33,626 nt of DNA from Calditerricola satsumensis (GTDB lineage Bacteria; Bacillota; Bacilli; Calditerricolales; Calditerricolaceae). The translations under genes and the position numbers were made by a program. Within the stretch, counting starts at the first letter, position 1; each line of letters starts with the position of its first letter. Under the pieces are notes generated by a model that saw only the letters and a program-made list of their open reading frames with translations, did no database searches and had not been told where the DNA came from. The stretch spans positions 1 to 33,626 of the forward strand of contig NZ_BMOF01000023.1 in NCBI RefSeq assembly GCF_014646935.1, written 5' to 3'. Shown piece by piece: positions 24,023-32,005 of this stretch.

Positions 24023-25177
24023 TCACCCCTTCATCCACGCGAGAAGTTCGGGCAGGCGCTTCTCGAGCGCCGCGAGAAAGCCGTCCACGTCCCGTTCCGT
24101 CGTCTCGTAGCCGAAGCTGACGCGAATGCCGGTGCGCGCCCGCTCCTCGTCGCCGAACATGGCGAGGAGCACGCGGCTCGGCTCGTCCTTCTTGGAGGAA
24201 CAGGCCGACTTGGTCGACAGGAGGTAGCCTTCTTCCTCGAGGGCGTGCAGCAAGACCTCCGGCTTGATGCCGGGGACGGAAAAGTTGACGATGTGGGGAG
24301 CGGCCTCGTCGTCGCCCTCCGGCGAGTTGAGCAGGACGCGGTCACCGAACGCGCGCAGGCCGGCGATCAGCCGCCGTTTGAGGCGTGCGAAATGATCGGG
24401 CTTGGCCGCCTGCTCTTCATGGATGAGGCGCATGGCCTTGGCCAGGCCCACGATGCCGGGGACGTTCTCCGTGCCCGAGCGCAGGCCCCCTTCTTGCCCG
24501 CCGCCGGCGAGAAGGGGAAAGAGCTTGACCCCCTCGCGCACGTACAGAAGGCCGACGCCTCTGGGACCGCGGATCTTGTGACCGGACAACGACAGGAGAT
24601 CGATGCCCCATCCCTTGGGATCCAGGGGCACCTTGCCAAACCCCTGCACGGCATCGACGTGGAACAGCACCTTCGGATGGCGCGCCAGCCGACGGCCGAT
24701 CTCGGCGATGGGCTGGAGCGAGCCGGTTTCGTTGTTGACGTGCATGATGGAGACAAGGATGGTGTCGTCGCGCAACGCCTGTTCCACGGCGTCGGGCGAC
24801 ACGCGGCCCGTGCGGTCGACCGGCAGGTACGTGACGGAAAAGCCAAGCGCCTCGAGCTGCTTCGCCACGAGGTAGACGGCAGGATGTTCGATGGCCGTCG
24901 TCACGATGTGCCGGCCGCGATCGCGGTACTGAAAGGCGACCCCTTTCAGCGCGGCGTTGTTGCTTTCCGTGGCGCCCGACGTGAACACGATCTCCGCCGG
25001 GTTCACACCTAAGGCCCGCGCGGCGACTTCGCGGGCCTGCTTCAGCACGCGCTGGGCTTCCGCCCCCGCCCGGTGCAGCGACGACGGGTTGCCGTAAAAG
25101 CGCATCATCACTTCGCCAACCGCCTTCACCACTTCCGGGTGCGGCGGCGTCGTTGCCGCATGGTCCAGGTAGATCAT
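24023..25177 (-). CDS. Cysteine desulfurase (NifS/IscS family, ThiI partner)
   Basis: The 384-residue PLP enzyme removes sulfur from cysteine as a protein persulfide. Visible features are IYLDHAATTP at the start, TSGATESNN, the cofactor-stacking His98 in IEHPAV, PLP Lys201 in SLSGHKIRGPRG, RSGTENVPGIVG and the persulfide Cys326 in STKSACSSKK. The short loop around Cys326 is of the NifS group II-like bacillar NifZ kind. It is translationally coupled to thiI, so its main task is 4-thiouridine synthesis. ATG 25177 follows AAGGGG at 8 bases. A role in selenide release from selenocysteine for SelD is conceivable but not supported by position. Confidence 0.92.
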   Translation of the reverse strand: MIYLDHAATTPPHPEVVKAVGEVMMRFYGNPSSLHRAGAEAQRVLKQAREVAARALGVNPAEIVFTSGATESNNAALKGVAFQYRDRGRHIVTTAIEHPAVYLVAKQLEALGFSVTYLPVDRTGRVSPDAVEQALRDDTILVSIMHVNNETGSLQPIAEIGRRLARHPKVLFHVDAVQGFGKVPLDPKGWGIDLLSLSGHKIRGPRGVGLLYVREGVKLFPLLAGGGQEGGLRSGTENVPGIVGLAKAMRLIHEEQAAKPDHFARLKRRLIAGLRAFGDRVLLNSPEGDDEAAPHIVNFSVPGIKPEVLLHALEEEGYLLSTKSACSSKKDEPSRVLLAMFGDEERARTGIRVSFGYETTERDVDGFLAALEKRLPELLAWMKG

Positions 25178-25213
25178 GGGAAAAACCCCTTGCCCTCTTG
25201 ACATTCACCCATC

Positions 25214-25241
25214 ATCATACCACATTTCTCCCCGCATGCAA
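25214..25241 (-). promoter_or_regulatory. Promoter of the desulfurase-thiI operon
   Basis: TTGCAT (25241-25236), a 16-base spacer, and an extended -10 TGG-TATGAT (TATGAT at 25219-25214) lie 37 bases before the start codon. Confidence 0.6.
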
Positions 25242-25360
25242 GCAAACCCGCGGCGAAACCCGCCGTTGCGTTCGCTTCCGGTTAAACGACGTGGTATTTT
25301 TACGATAAGATCTTAAAAAAATCCAGCCCTTTTGTAATCGCTTTCAATTCGTTTCCCCTC

Positions 25361-25389
25361 TTTACAAGAAAAAGATTCGTTGTTAGAAT
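25361..25389 (+). promoter_or_regulatory. Sigma-A promoter of the Spo0E-like gene
   Basis: TTTACA (25361-25366) and TAGAAT (25384-25389) are exactly 17 bases apart, 42 bases before the start codon. Confidence 0.7.
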
Positions 25390-25431
25390 GGTCAGTAAAT
25401 TCAAGGGAACTCATAAGCGGAGGGATTCGCG

Positions 25432-25578
25432 ATGACCGTGACCGTCGACGTGCAAGTGTTGAAACGGCTGGAAGAGGAGATCGATCGCCTCCATCGGGAA
25501 GTGCAGCGCATGCTGCAGGATGCCGAAGGGTTTGAACCCACCGAGTTGGACGCCTTGTTGACCGAGGCCTACAACTAA
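25432..25578 (+). CDS. Spo0E-like short protein
   Basis: The 48-residue product (MTVTVDVQVLKRLEEEIDRL, then HREVQRMLQDAEGFEPTELD, then ALLTEAYN) forms two helices joined by a short turn, the layout of Spo0E-family aspartyl-phosphate phosphatases that remove phosphate from Spo0A. The family core S-x-E-L-D-x-L-[IL]-x-x-[YA] appears here as TELDALLTEAY, with Thr replacing the usual Ser. It has a strong promoter, GGAGGG before the ATG, and a hairpin after the stop. If active it would delay sporulation. Assignment rests on a short motif, so it remains tentative; the existence of the gene is better supported. Confidence 0.6.
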   Translation: MTVTVDVQVLKRLEEEIDRLHREVQRMLQDAEGFEPTELDALLTEAYN

Positions 25579-25615
25579 CCGCGCCAAATCCGTGACGCGC
25601 GCCTCTGGCCGACAC

Positions 25616-25648
25616 GGAAGCCTCCGGGCTTGCCCCGGAGGCTTCCTT
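25616..25648 (+). terminator. Long hairpin after the Spo0E-like gene
   Basis: A perfect 13-bp stem (GGAAGCCTCCGGG at 25616-25628, complement at 25634-25646) with a 5-base loop separates two convergent genes. The T tract is short on both sides, so it is a likely but imperfect terminator. Confidence 0.5.
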
Positions 25649-25668
25649 CACGCGCGAGGGACCCAAAA

Positions 25669-26025
25669 CTACAGGAAGAAGGGGCGAAGCAGGATCGCGC
25701 CCAACAGCGAGACCAGACCGATGCCGATGGCCCACCAGGCGAGCGTGCGCGCGCCTTGGCGATACGCCACGTACCCAACGATGACGCCGGCGGGAGCGAA
25801 CAAGAACGGAAGCACGAACAGGCTGATCACCGAGAGGATGATGCCGGCAATCGCCCATCCGCTGCCGTCGGTTTGTTCCGCCCGGTCGACGGCCCTCTTC
25901 TCGCGCGGAGGCGCGGTGGCGGGAGCGATCTCGGCGGCAAATTCCTCGCCGGTCGGATCGCCTTCACGGGCGCGATCGCGAACGTCCGCCTCGCCTTCCG
26001 TCCAGCGAGCGCGCGGTTCGTCCAT
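25669..26025 (-). CDS. Small membrane protein, DUF4190-like
   Basis: The 118-residue protein has a charged N-terminal half of about 55 residues rich in Arg, Glu and Asp, then two or three transmembrane segments (AIAGIILSVISLFVLPFLF, GVIVGYVAYRQGA, WWAIGIGLVSLLGAILL). The GWAIAGIILSVISL start and the AYRQGAR turn resemble DUF4190 proteins of Firmicutes, whose function is unknown. ATG 26025 is favoured over 26031 by distance to AAAGAGGG. It is convergent with the Spo0E-like gene. Confidence 0.65.
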   Translation of the reverse strand: MDEPRARWTEGEADVRDRAREGDPTGEEFAAEIAPATAPPREKRAVDRAEQTDGSGWAIAGIILSVISLFVLPFLFAPAGVIVGYVAYRQGARTLAWWAIGIGLVSLLGAILLRPFFL

Positions 26026-26183
26026 GCGCATTCCCTCTTTCTGCGTGGTGTACCCCTAGTATGCCGAACCGGCGTCGCGATTATGGGGCCGAGTTCTTGG
26101 CGACACATCCTTGTCAGCCACCGGAAGTTTCGCTATGCTCCTCCATGGGAGCATCCGCGGGTTTCCGATGAGGAGTGAAGAGC

Positions 26184-26777
26184 GTGTCCCTCGTTTCGCG
26201 CACCTTGCGCCTTGGCATCGACATCGACGGAACGGTGACCAACCCGGCCAGCTTCCTTTCCCATCTGAATCGCGCCTTTGGCAAGCGCCTGTTGTACCCC
26301 CAGGTGCGCCAATATGACCTCATCCCCCTTTACGAGATCACGCCAGAGGCGTTTTGGCGCTGGTACGAACGCCATTCGGCTGACGTCTACCGCACGTCAC
26401 CGCCCAGTCCCTTTGCCCGCGACGTCTTGCACCGCCTGGCACGCCAGCACACGCTGATCTACATCAGCGCGCGGGAACCGGAACATTACGACCTGACGGT
26501 GCAATGGTTTGAGACGCAGCGCATCCCCTATCACAAAATCATCCTGCTGGGCTCCCACGACAAAGTGGACGAAGCGCGCCGGCAAAAGGTCGCGCTGTTC
26601 ATCGAAGACCGTTACGAAAACGCCTGCGCCCTCGCCGAAGCGCTTCAGGTGCCCGTGCTGCTCTTTGACACGCCCTACAATCAGGGACCGCTGCCATCCC
26701 TTGTGACGCGCATCCGCTCCTGGCGGGAAGTGCCGGCCTACGTGGACGCCCACGCGGGTCGGCTGTGCGCGCCCTGA
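26184..26777 (+). CDS. HAD-superfamily 5'-nucleotidase-like protein (NT5C type)
   Basis: The 197-residue protein opens with LRLGIDIDGTVTNPASF, the HAD motif I with nucleophile Asp and acid-base Asp, followed by a small helical cap. Motif II appears as LIYISAREPEH, and motifs III/IV as KVDEARRQKVALFIEDRYENA. The pattern is that of the 5' nucleotidase, deoxy (pyrimidine), cytosolic type C family, like Bacillus YqfW. GTG 26184 lies 8 bases after AGGAG; the GTG at 26175 is closer to none. It probably dephosphorylates a small phosphate ester in the cytoplasm; the substrate is unknown. It shares a terminator with the DUF1540 gene. Confidence 0.8.
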   Translation: MSLVSRTLRLGIDIDGTVTNPASFLSHLNRAFGKRLLYPQVRQYDLIPLYEITPEAFWRWYERHSADVYRTSPPSPFARDVLHRLARQHTLIYISAREPEHYDLTVQWFETQRIPYHKIILLGSHDKVDEARRQKVALFIEDRYENACALAEALQVPVLLFDTPYNQGPLPSLVTRIRSWREVPAYVDAHAGRLCAP

Positions 26778-26784
26778 TTTTGAA

Positions 26785-26816
26785 AAACCCCGTTCCCGGT
26801 TGTGGGAACGGGGTTT
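26785..26816. terminator. Bidirectional terminator between the HAD and DUF1540 genes
   Basis: A 13-bp inverted repeat, AAACCCCGTTCCC and GGGAACGGGGTTT, surrounds a 6-base loop. On the minus strand it is followed by TTCAAAA and on the plus strand by CGG, so it is stronger for DUF1540. Confidence 0.75.
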
Positions 26817-26819
26817 CGG

Positions 26820-27029
26820 TCACCGACGGGGCTGAAACGTGTGGCAGCACGTGTCGCTGCTCGATTTGGCCACGTCTTTGTGGCCGGAGTCGACCTCGAT
26901 TTCCCCGATCTCCTCGTTGAACGAAGCGCGGGCGTGTCGGTCGATCTCCACCATGATCGCATCGGCGGTGCACATGTTGCCGCTGCCCCAGTAGGCGCAA
27001 TTCGAAACGCTGCACTTGACAACGGGCAT
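26820..27029 (-). CDS. DUF1540 domain protein
   Basis: The 69-residue protein (MPVVKCSVSNCAYWGSGNMC at the start) has the DUF1540 arrangement: four Cys in C-x4-C-x8-C and a late TCCHTF, with an ADAIMVEID strand between. Such proteins are common in spore-forming Firmicutes, often in two copies per chain, and probably bind a metal; their function is not known. This is a single-domain version. ATG 27029 follows AGGGGTGA at 7 bases. The gene is isolated and ends at a shared terminator. Confidence 0.85.
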   Translation of the reverse strand: MPVVKCSVSNCAYWGSGNMCTADAIMVEIDRHARASFNEEIGEIEVDSGHKDVAKSSSDTCCHTFQPRR

Positions 27030-27135
27030 TCGATTCACCCCTAATCCTAATGTGTCCGGACGCCGCACCGCGCATACGGATGCAAACCGCCGATCCAAAC
27101 CGGGAACCCTTCCTTACGTTGGTTTTCACAAAACG

Positions 27136-27165
27136 TTAACAGTCATGCATCGGCGAATCTGTTAT
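27136..27165 (+). promoter_or_regulatory. Possible promoter for a small RNA
   Basis: TTAACA (27136-27141) and TGTTAT (27160-27165) are 18 bases apart. The match is moderate, but no protein gene lies downstream on this strand before a strong terminator. Confidence 0.4.
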
Positions 27166-27171
27166 TGTAAA

Positions 27172-27256
27172 GAAAGGGTAACGCCAAGAACCCTTCCTCG
27201 TCTTCCTCGTCTTCCTCACGAATGGGCCCCGCCTGCCGCGGCGGGGCCGTTTTTTT
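27172..27256 (+). ncRNA. Candidate small RNA with tandem anti-Shine-Dalgarno repeats
   Basis: About 85 bases lie between a possible promoter and a strong orphan terminator. The middle has three tandem 9-base units, CTTCCTCGT at 27193 and 27202 and CTTCCTCAC at 27211, whose CUUCCUC core can pair with GAGGAAG-type ribosome binding sites. The 3' end is a 9-bp hairpin (GGCCCCGCC at 27225-27233, GGCGGGGCC at 27240-27248) and seven T. There is no start codon with a ribosome binding site. It resembles the design of C-rich trans-acting sRNAs such as FsrA or RsaE, without being recognisably either. Confidence 0.4.
27225..27256 (+). terminator. Orphan plus-strand terminator
   Basis: A perfect 9-bp GC-rich stem with a 6-base loop is followed by G and TTTTTTT. 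It points away from any annotated plus-strand gene and is not usable on the minus strand, where no T tract follows. Confidence 0.85.
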
Positions 27257-27272
27257 GTTCGCCCCCCATTCC

Positions 27273-28448
27273 TCATCCCGGTCGCGCTGCCAAGTAGGCA
27301 AGTGCCACGCCGACCATCATCTGCACCCCGATCGGCAACACGTCTTCGTCAAGGGTGAAACGGGGATGGTGGTGCGGATAGCGCGCGACATCCCCCTTCA
27401 TGCCGATAAAGAAAAAGCATCCCGGTTTTTGCTGGAGGTAGTAGGCAAAGTCCTCGCCGCCCATCGAGGGCTCGGCCTCGACGACGCGGTCGGGTCCGAC
27501 CACCTGTTCAGCGACGCGTCGCACAAGATCGGCCATGACCGGGTCGTTCACCACCGCCGGATCGCCAAAGGTGTACGCCACCTCCGCCGTGGCCCCGTAG
27601 GCCGCGCACACCCCGTCGACCACGCGGCGCAGCCGCTCGGCGATGAGGCGGCGAACCGGCTCGCGGAAGGTGCGCACGGTTCCCGCGAGCGTCGCCGAAT
27701 CGGGAATCACATTGTAGCCCTCCCCGGCCTGCACGGAACCCACGCTGACGACGGCCGGCTCGAGGGGCGAGACGTTGCGGCTGACCACCGTCTGCAGGTT
27801 TTGGATGACGGCGGCGGCCACGACGACGGGATCGACCGTCTCGTGCGGCATCGAGCCGTGGCCCCCCTTTCCCTGGATGCGCACCGTAAACTTGTCGGCG
27901 GCGGCCATCAGCGGGCCGGCCTTTACCCCTACGGTGCCCTTCGCCTGGGGTTGCCACAAGTGCAGCCCGAAAATGGCGTCCACGTCGTCCAAGACGCCTT
28001 GCTCCACCAAAAACCGAGCCCCGCCGGGCACCGTCTCCTCGGCGTGCTGAAAGATGACTTTCACCGTCCCGGCGAGCTCCGCCCGCCGCTCGGCCAGGAT
28101 GCGCGCTGCGGTCAGCAGGATGGCCGTGTGGCCGTCGTGGCCGCACGCGTGCATGACGCCCGGCCGGGTGGAAGCAAAGGGGAGGCCCGTCTCCTCCTGC
28201 ACGGGCAAGGCATCGAGATCGGCGCGCAGGGCAACGGTCCGACCCGGCCGCGCGCCGCGCACATACCCGATGACATGGTTGTTCCCGTAGGCGGTCGTTT
28301 CGACGCCCCACGATTCCAATTGTTCGCGCACGAAGCGCGCCGTTTCCACTTCCTCATGGGACAGCTCGGGATGGGCATGGAGGTGGCGGCGCACCGCCAC
28401 CGTCCACTCCTGTAAGCGCGGATCGCCCCACAACCACTTGCTCGTCAT
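27273..28448 (-). CDS. M20 family amidohydrolase
   Basis: The 391-residue enzyme is of the M20D type (IAA-amino acid hydrolase, N-acyl-amino acid or N-acetyl-diaminopimelate deacylase relatives). The metal site is visible in RADLDALP, MHACGHDGHTAI and FQHAEETVPGGA (catalytic EE), and the C-terminal SMGGEDFAYY. A dimerisation insert (about 185-295, KGGHGSMPHETVDP) is complete. These cytoplasmic enzymes remove acyl groups from amino acids or peptides. ATG 28448 follows GGGGAG, 21 bases after the TPM-domain gene, so the two are in one operon. The substrate cannot be read from sequence. Confidence 0.88.
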   Translation of the reverse strand: MTSKWLWGDPRLQEWTVAVRRHLHAHPELSHEEVETARFVREQLESWGVETTAYGNNHVIGYVRGARPGRTVALRADLDALPVQEETGLPFASTRPGVMHACGHDGHTAILLTAARILAERRAELAGTVKVIFQHAEETVPGGARFLVEQGVLDDVDAIFGLHLWQPQAKGTVGVKAGPLMAAADKFTVRIQGKGGHGSMPHETVDPVVVAAAVIQNLQTVVSRNVSPLEPAVVSVGSVQAGEGYNVIPDSATLAGTVRTFREPVRRLIAERLRRVVDGVCAAYGATAEVAYTFGDPAVVNDPVMADLVRRVAEQVVGPDRVVEAEPSMGGEDFAYYLQQKPGCFFFIGMKGDVARYPHHHPRFTLDEDVLPIGVQMMVGVALAYLAARPG

Positions 28449-28469
28449 GCGCGACTCCCCTTCCCCGTT

Positions 28470-30683
28470 TCACCGTTTGGCCGCCCCTCGGCCAAAGGGG
28501 CGGCGCCTCCCTTCGGCCTCGCGCAAGACCGCCTGCGCGAGCGCTTCGGCATGGGCAAAATCAAGGGAGCGAAACGCCTCTTCCGCTTCCTTGAGCGCCT
28601 GTTCCCAACGCGGGTGGGCGCCGCGGTACCGATTGGCGCGGCAAATGGCCTCCTCCGCCCGGCGGTAGCCCGCCAGCAGCGCCTCCACCGCCTGTTCCCA
28701 CGCGCGCACCTCCTTCATCAGGGCGTCGGCTTGGTGCCGCACGCTGTCCACGTCGAGGGGGACGCTGCGCAACTGGGCCTGCAACTGGCGGATGGCCGCG
28801 CGCGCCTCGCGCAGGCTGGCTTCCATCCCTTTGGGGAGAGGCAAGAACGCCCGCTCTAGGTCCTGCACCCGGCGATGCAGGATGCGCTCCATCTCGACGA
28901 CAGCCTGCCGAACCGCACGCTCGTCCTTGCGCATGGCCTCGAGCCGTTTGAGCAGGTCTTCCCCTTCCCGCAACAAGGCGTCGACGGCTTGCTCGGCATC
29001 GGCCAGGAGCGCGTGCGCGGCGCGGAACCGCTGGGTTTCCGGCGCAACCAACCGGGCGGCGCTGGCCAGCTTGTCCGCAATGACTCCCGCCTCCTCCCGC
29101 AACCGCGCATGGGCTTCAAACACGTCCCCCTCCGACAAGCAGTAAATGTGCCGCAGGGCGTCCAGCTCCTCCTCGACGGCGGCAAGCTGTTCCTCCGCGC
29201 GACGCAAACGCGCCTCCACTGCCGGCATCTGCTCGCCGACGGCATTGCGCACCGCCTGCTCCTCTTCCAGTTGGGCGGACAGCCGCTCCACCGCCTCGCG
29301 CAGTGCGGGGAGGAGGGCGGTCACCCGCTCCGCGTCCCCCGCTTCCCACGCCTCAGCCAATTCCGTTCTCTCTTCATGGATCCCGGCAAGGGTCGCTTCC
29401 GGCGACCATTCGGCAAAGCGGTACCCAGACTCTTGCAGCAAGCGGTAGGTGGCCTCTGCGCTGCGCAGCGCGTTCTCCAGCTCGTCCATCGCGGTGCGGC
29501 TAAGGCGCAGCGCGTCGCTGTCCGTCACCACGCGCCGAAACGCGTTTCGCGCCTCGGACAGCGCCGCCTCGGCGGCCAGGCTGTCCCCCGCGGCGGCGTC
29601 GCGCTCGGCTTCGTCCAGCCGTCGGCGCCCCTCTTCCCAAAGCCGGACCAGGGCGGCAAAGGAGGAGCCGGTCTCCTGCCGCGCCGCCTCGAGCGCTTCG
29701 CCGGCGACGCGGGCCTCCTCCGCCGCATGCGGCAATGCGACCTTCACCCGTTCGGCCGCCTCGCGCAGCCGCGCGGACGCCTCGCGCAGCCGGCGGGCCT
29801 CCTCTTCAAGCGCAAGCACCTCTTGTGCCGTCGCCCGCACGCCGCGCAGGGCCCGAACCAATCGAAAGCGCTCGCCGGCGTCCTCGATGTCGTCCAGCGT
29901 CCCTTCCAGCGCCGTGGTCCGCTCCGTCCACGCAACTTGCGACCGGCACCACTCCGCCCAGGCCGACGCCGTCTGGCCGGCCAAGGAAGCCGGGTACGCG
30001 CGGGCGGCGGCGTCGAGCTCCCCGCGCAGCGCGGCGAGCCGGGCGCGCTGTCGGGCGACAGCACGCCGCACCCCCTGGCGCACCGCCAACACCGTCCCGC
30101 TTGATGCGGCCCCCACCGCCGACGCGACAAGCAGCACAACGCTCCAGCTCAACCGGTCGGAGGGGTCCGAAGCCGCGGGCGTCGCGGCGCGCGGCAGATT
30201 CGCCGCAGCGGCCATCTGCGCCGTGTCGTCCAGCACGGCTTGCAGAAACGCGGCCACGCCGGTGGCGATTTCGTTCTGCTTTTCATAAGGCTCGAAAAAG
30301 ATGCGCCGCTTTTCGGCCAGCCACTCTGCCGACAGGCCCGCTTTCGCCAGCGCCGCACCCGCGTAAACGCCCAAGGCGCCGCGCTGGGCGTCGACCACCA
30401 GCAGAAGGTGACGCGGATCGAGGCCGTAGGCGGCAAACGCTTCGCGGGCTACATCGTCGGGCGCACGGCCGTTCATCGTCGGCACGACCACCACGGTGAC
30501 CGGATAGGGAAAGGCGCGAATCAGCTCTTCCATTTGCTGCCTTTCCGGGGCGGAAAACAGCCGGGCCTCATCCAGGACGGGCCGGTCCTGCCACGGCGGC
30601 AGCGCTTGCGCCGAGGCGCGGAGACAGAAGAATGCGACAACCATCGCCAACGCGAGAAGGACCGCTCGTCGCTTCACGGCCAT
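28470..30683 (-). CDS. TPM-domain membrane protein with a long coiled-coil tail
   Basis: The 737-residue protein has a signal peptide (about 1-27), an extracytoplasmic TPM domain (about 32-155: VLDEARLFSAPERQQMEELIR, a VTVVVVPTM strand, YGLDPRHLLLVVDAQRG and VYAGAALAKAGLS), a Pro/Ala linker and one transmembrane segment (about 179-201). The remaining 535 residues are Glu/Arg/Ala-rich and predicted to be cytoplasmic coiled coil. TPM domains occur in proteins linked to photosystem repair phosphatase, respiratory supercomplex assembly and YgcG. The tail recalls EzrA-like membrane-tethered rods. ATG 30683 is the first start with a signal peptide after it; its site AGGAG is only 2 bases away, so initiation may be weak. 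Confidence 0.8.
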   Translation of the reverse strand: MAVKRRAVLLALAMVVAFFCLRASAQALPPWQDRPVLDEARLFSAPERQQMEELIRAFPYPVTVVVVPTMNGRAPDDVAREAFAAYGLDPRHLLLVVDAQRGALGVYAGAALAKAGLSAEWLAEKRRIFFEPYEKQNEIATGVAAFLQAVLDDTAQMAAAANLPRAATPAASDPSDRLSWSVVLLVASAVGAASSGTVLAVRQGVRRAVARQRARLAALRGELDAAARAYPASLAGQTASAWAEWCRSQVAWTERTTALEGTLDDIEDAGERFRLVRALRGVRATAQEVLALEEEARRLREASARLREAAERVKVALPHAAEEARVAGEALEAARQETGSSFAALVRLWEEGRRRLDEAERDAAAGDSLAAEAALSEARNAFRRVVTDSDALRLSRTAMDELENALRSAEATYRLLQESGYRFAEWSPEATLAGIHEERTELAEAWEAGDAERVTALLPALREAVERLSAQLEEEQAVRNAVGEQMPAVEARLRRAEEQLAAVEEELDALRHIYCLSEGDVFEAHARLREEAGVIADKLASAARLVAPETQRFRAAHALLADAEQAVDALLREGEDLLKRLEAMRKDERAVRQAVVEMERILHRRVQDLERAFLPLPKGMEASLREARAAIRQLQAQLRSVPLDVDSVRHQADALMKEVRAWEQAVEALLAGYRRAEEAICRANRYRGAHPRWEQALKEAEEAFRSLDFAHAEALAQAVLREAEGRRRPFGRGAAKR

Positions 30684-30734
30684 CTCTCCTGTTCCTGTCC
30701 CGTCTCCCGTTACCCGACTCCCCGGTTTGGGGGA

Positions 30735-30765
30735 AAGAAGAAAAAGACCGCGCGATTGGCGGTCT
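30735..30765 (-). terminator. Terminator of the small membrane protein gene
   Basis: A 7-bp stem (AGACCGC/GCGGTCT, 30765-30745) with a 7-base loop is followed on the minus strand by TTTTCTTCTTT. It separates this gene from the TPM-domain gene downstream. Confidence 0.75.
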
Positions 30766-30772
30766 CCTTCTC

Positions 30773-30937
30773 TCAGCTCAACTTGGCCATCAGCTCGAGA
30801 ATGCCGAAGCCCAATCCGGTGATGGCCCCGAGAATCGACATCACCACGCCCAGCACGTTCTTCTCCCGCGCCTGGCGAAAGATCGACCATACGCAGACCG
30901 CACCGATGAGCAGAAACAGGATTTCCAGCACCGGCAT
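30773..30937 (-). CDS. Small two-helix membrane protein of unknown function
   Basis: The 54-residue protein has two hydrophobic segments (VLEILFLLIGAVCVWSIF and VVMSILGAITGLGFGIL) joined by a short positive loop, RQAREKN. No family is recognised. ATG 30937 lies 8 bases after GGAGGAGG, and a terminator follows at once. It lies on the same strand just before the TPM-domain gene. Confidence 0.6.
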   Translation of the reverse strand: MPVLEILFLLIGAVCVWSIFRQAREKNVLGVVMSILGAITGLGFGILELMAKLS

Positions 30938-31043
30938 GGGTTTCGCCTCCTCCGCAACTCCTTGCCCGTTCTCCACCACAAGGCATACGCACGTGTCTAT
31001 TTTACGATGGATCGCCGCGCCCGCGCAACGGGCAAGGCCAGCG

Positions 31044-31940
31044 CTATCGTGACAAAGGCTTGACGGGAAGGTCGCGTGGGCGATCGATCGCCTCTCCGAA
31101 ATCCTTGACGAACACGTTCAGCGTGGTCGACTCGCGCACCGTCTGCCCTTCTTCGCGGTAATGCGCCTGGATGCGCCCTTCGATCTTCGTCGGCAGCCGC
31201 CGGTGCACATCGACAAACAAGGTAAACGCCCCGGAAGCCTCCAGTGTGGCCAACCGGTCGGCCATCGCCTGGCGGTTGCGCTCTTTCTCCTTCCGCGACA
31301 CCGCCTCCTCGCGCATCAGCAGCTCGGCGCCGGAGAAAACGAGGGCATCCGCACGCCGTCCTTCCGCCGCCAGATCGCGCATGCGCTCGGCCAACCAGCT
31401 CTTCAATTCGTCCTGGTTGACCGCCACGGCGAGGGCCCGCACGTCGGGCGTCGAACGCCGCGGGTCCACGTCCACGCGCAGCTTCATCGCGTCGATGGCG
31501 CGCACGAGCTCGGCGGGATTCCAATAGGCCAATTCGTTGCGGATGAGGCGATCCTTTTCCGGCGCGGCCTTCCACAGGCGAGAGTCGGCCAAGCGGGAAT
31601 AGAAACGATTGCCCTGTTGGTAGAGCGACAGCACCTCTTCATGGCGGACGGTGCCGCCGTCCCCCGTCAACGACAGGCGCACCAGAATCTCGTCGCCGCC
31701 TTCAACGTATCCGTTGAACCGAACGCGGGCCAGGTCGTGCAGCGTCTGGTTGCGCTGCAGCGTGGTGGTGCCGGTAAAGGTGTAGCGAGTCTGGCGCAAA
31801 AACTGCGCCACCGTCTCCCTGTACAAGGCCTCCGCCTCGGCCTGGGCCCGTTCGCGGTCCGTTCCGGGGGCGCACGCCGCCGCAAGCAGCACCAGCAAGA
31901 GGGCCGAGGCCAAGGCGCTCGACCGTCGCATCCTCCTCAT
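31044..31940 (-). CDS. Lipoprotein of unknown function, DUF6612/LolA-like
   Basis: The 298-residue precursor has a lipoprotein signal ending in LLAAAC (Cys23) and then an Arg/Glu-rich region. The rest reads as beta-strand-rich: YTFTGTTTLQ, NGYVEGGDEILVRLSL, LYQQGNRFYSRL, FTLFVDVHRRLPTKIEGRI and QTVRESTTLNVFV. That alternating pattern resembles LolA/LppX-type half-barrels found in many Bacillales lipoproteins, but no exact family is recognised. ATG 31940 is chosen for its 8-base distance to GAGGAGG. It starts 65 bases after the methyltransferase gene and may share its transcript. Confidence 0.6.
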   Translation of the reverse strand: MRRMRRSSALASALLLVLLAAACAPGTDRERAQAEAEALYRETVAQFLRQTRYTFTGTTTLQRNQTLHDLARVRFNGYVEGGDEILVRLSLTGDGGTVRHEEVLSLYQQGNRFYSRLADSRLWKAAPEKDRLIRNELAYWNPAELVRAIDAMKLRVDVDPRRSTPDVRALAVAVNQDELKSWLAERMRDLAAEGRRADALVFSGAELLMREEAVSRKEKERNRQAMADRLATLEASGAFTLFVDVHRRLPTKIEGRIQAHYREEGQTVRESTTLNVFVKDFGEAIDRPRDLPVKPLSR

Positions 31941-32005
31941 GAACATCGCCTCCTCGCTGTCACGCATAGCGTAACCGCGAAGGAGGCGATCTATGCCAGG
32001 TCCGC

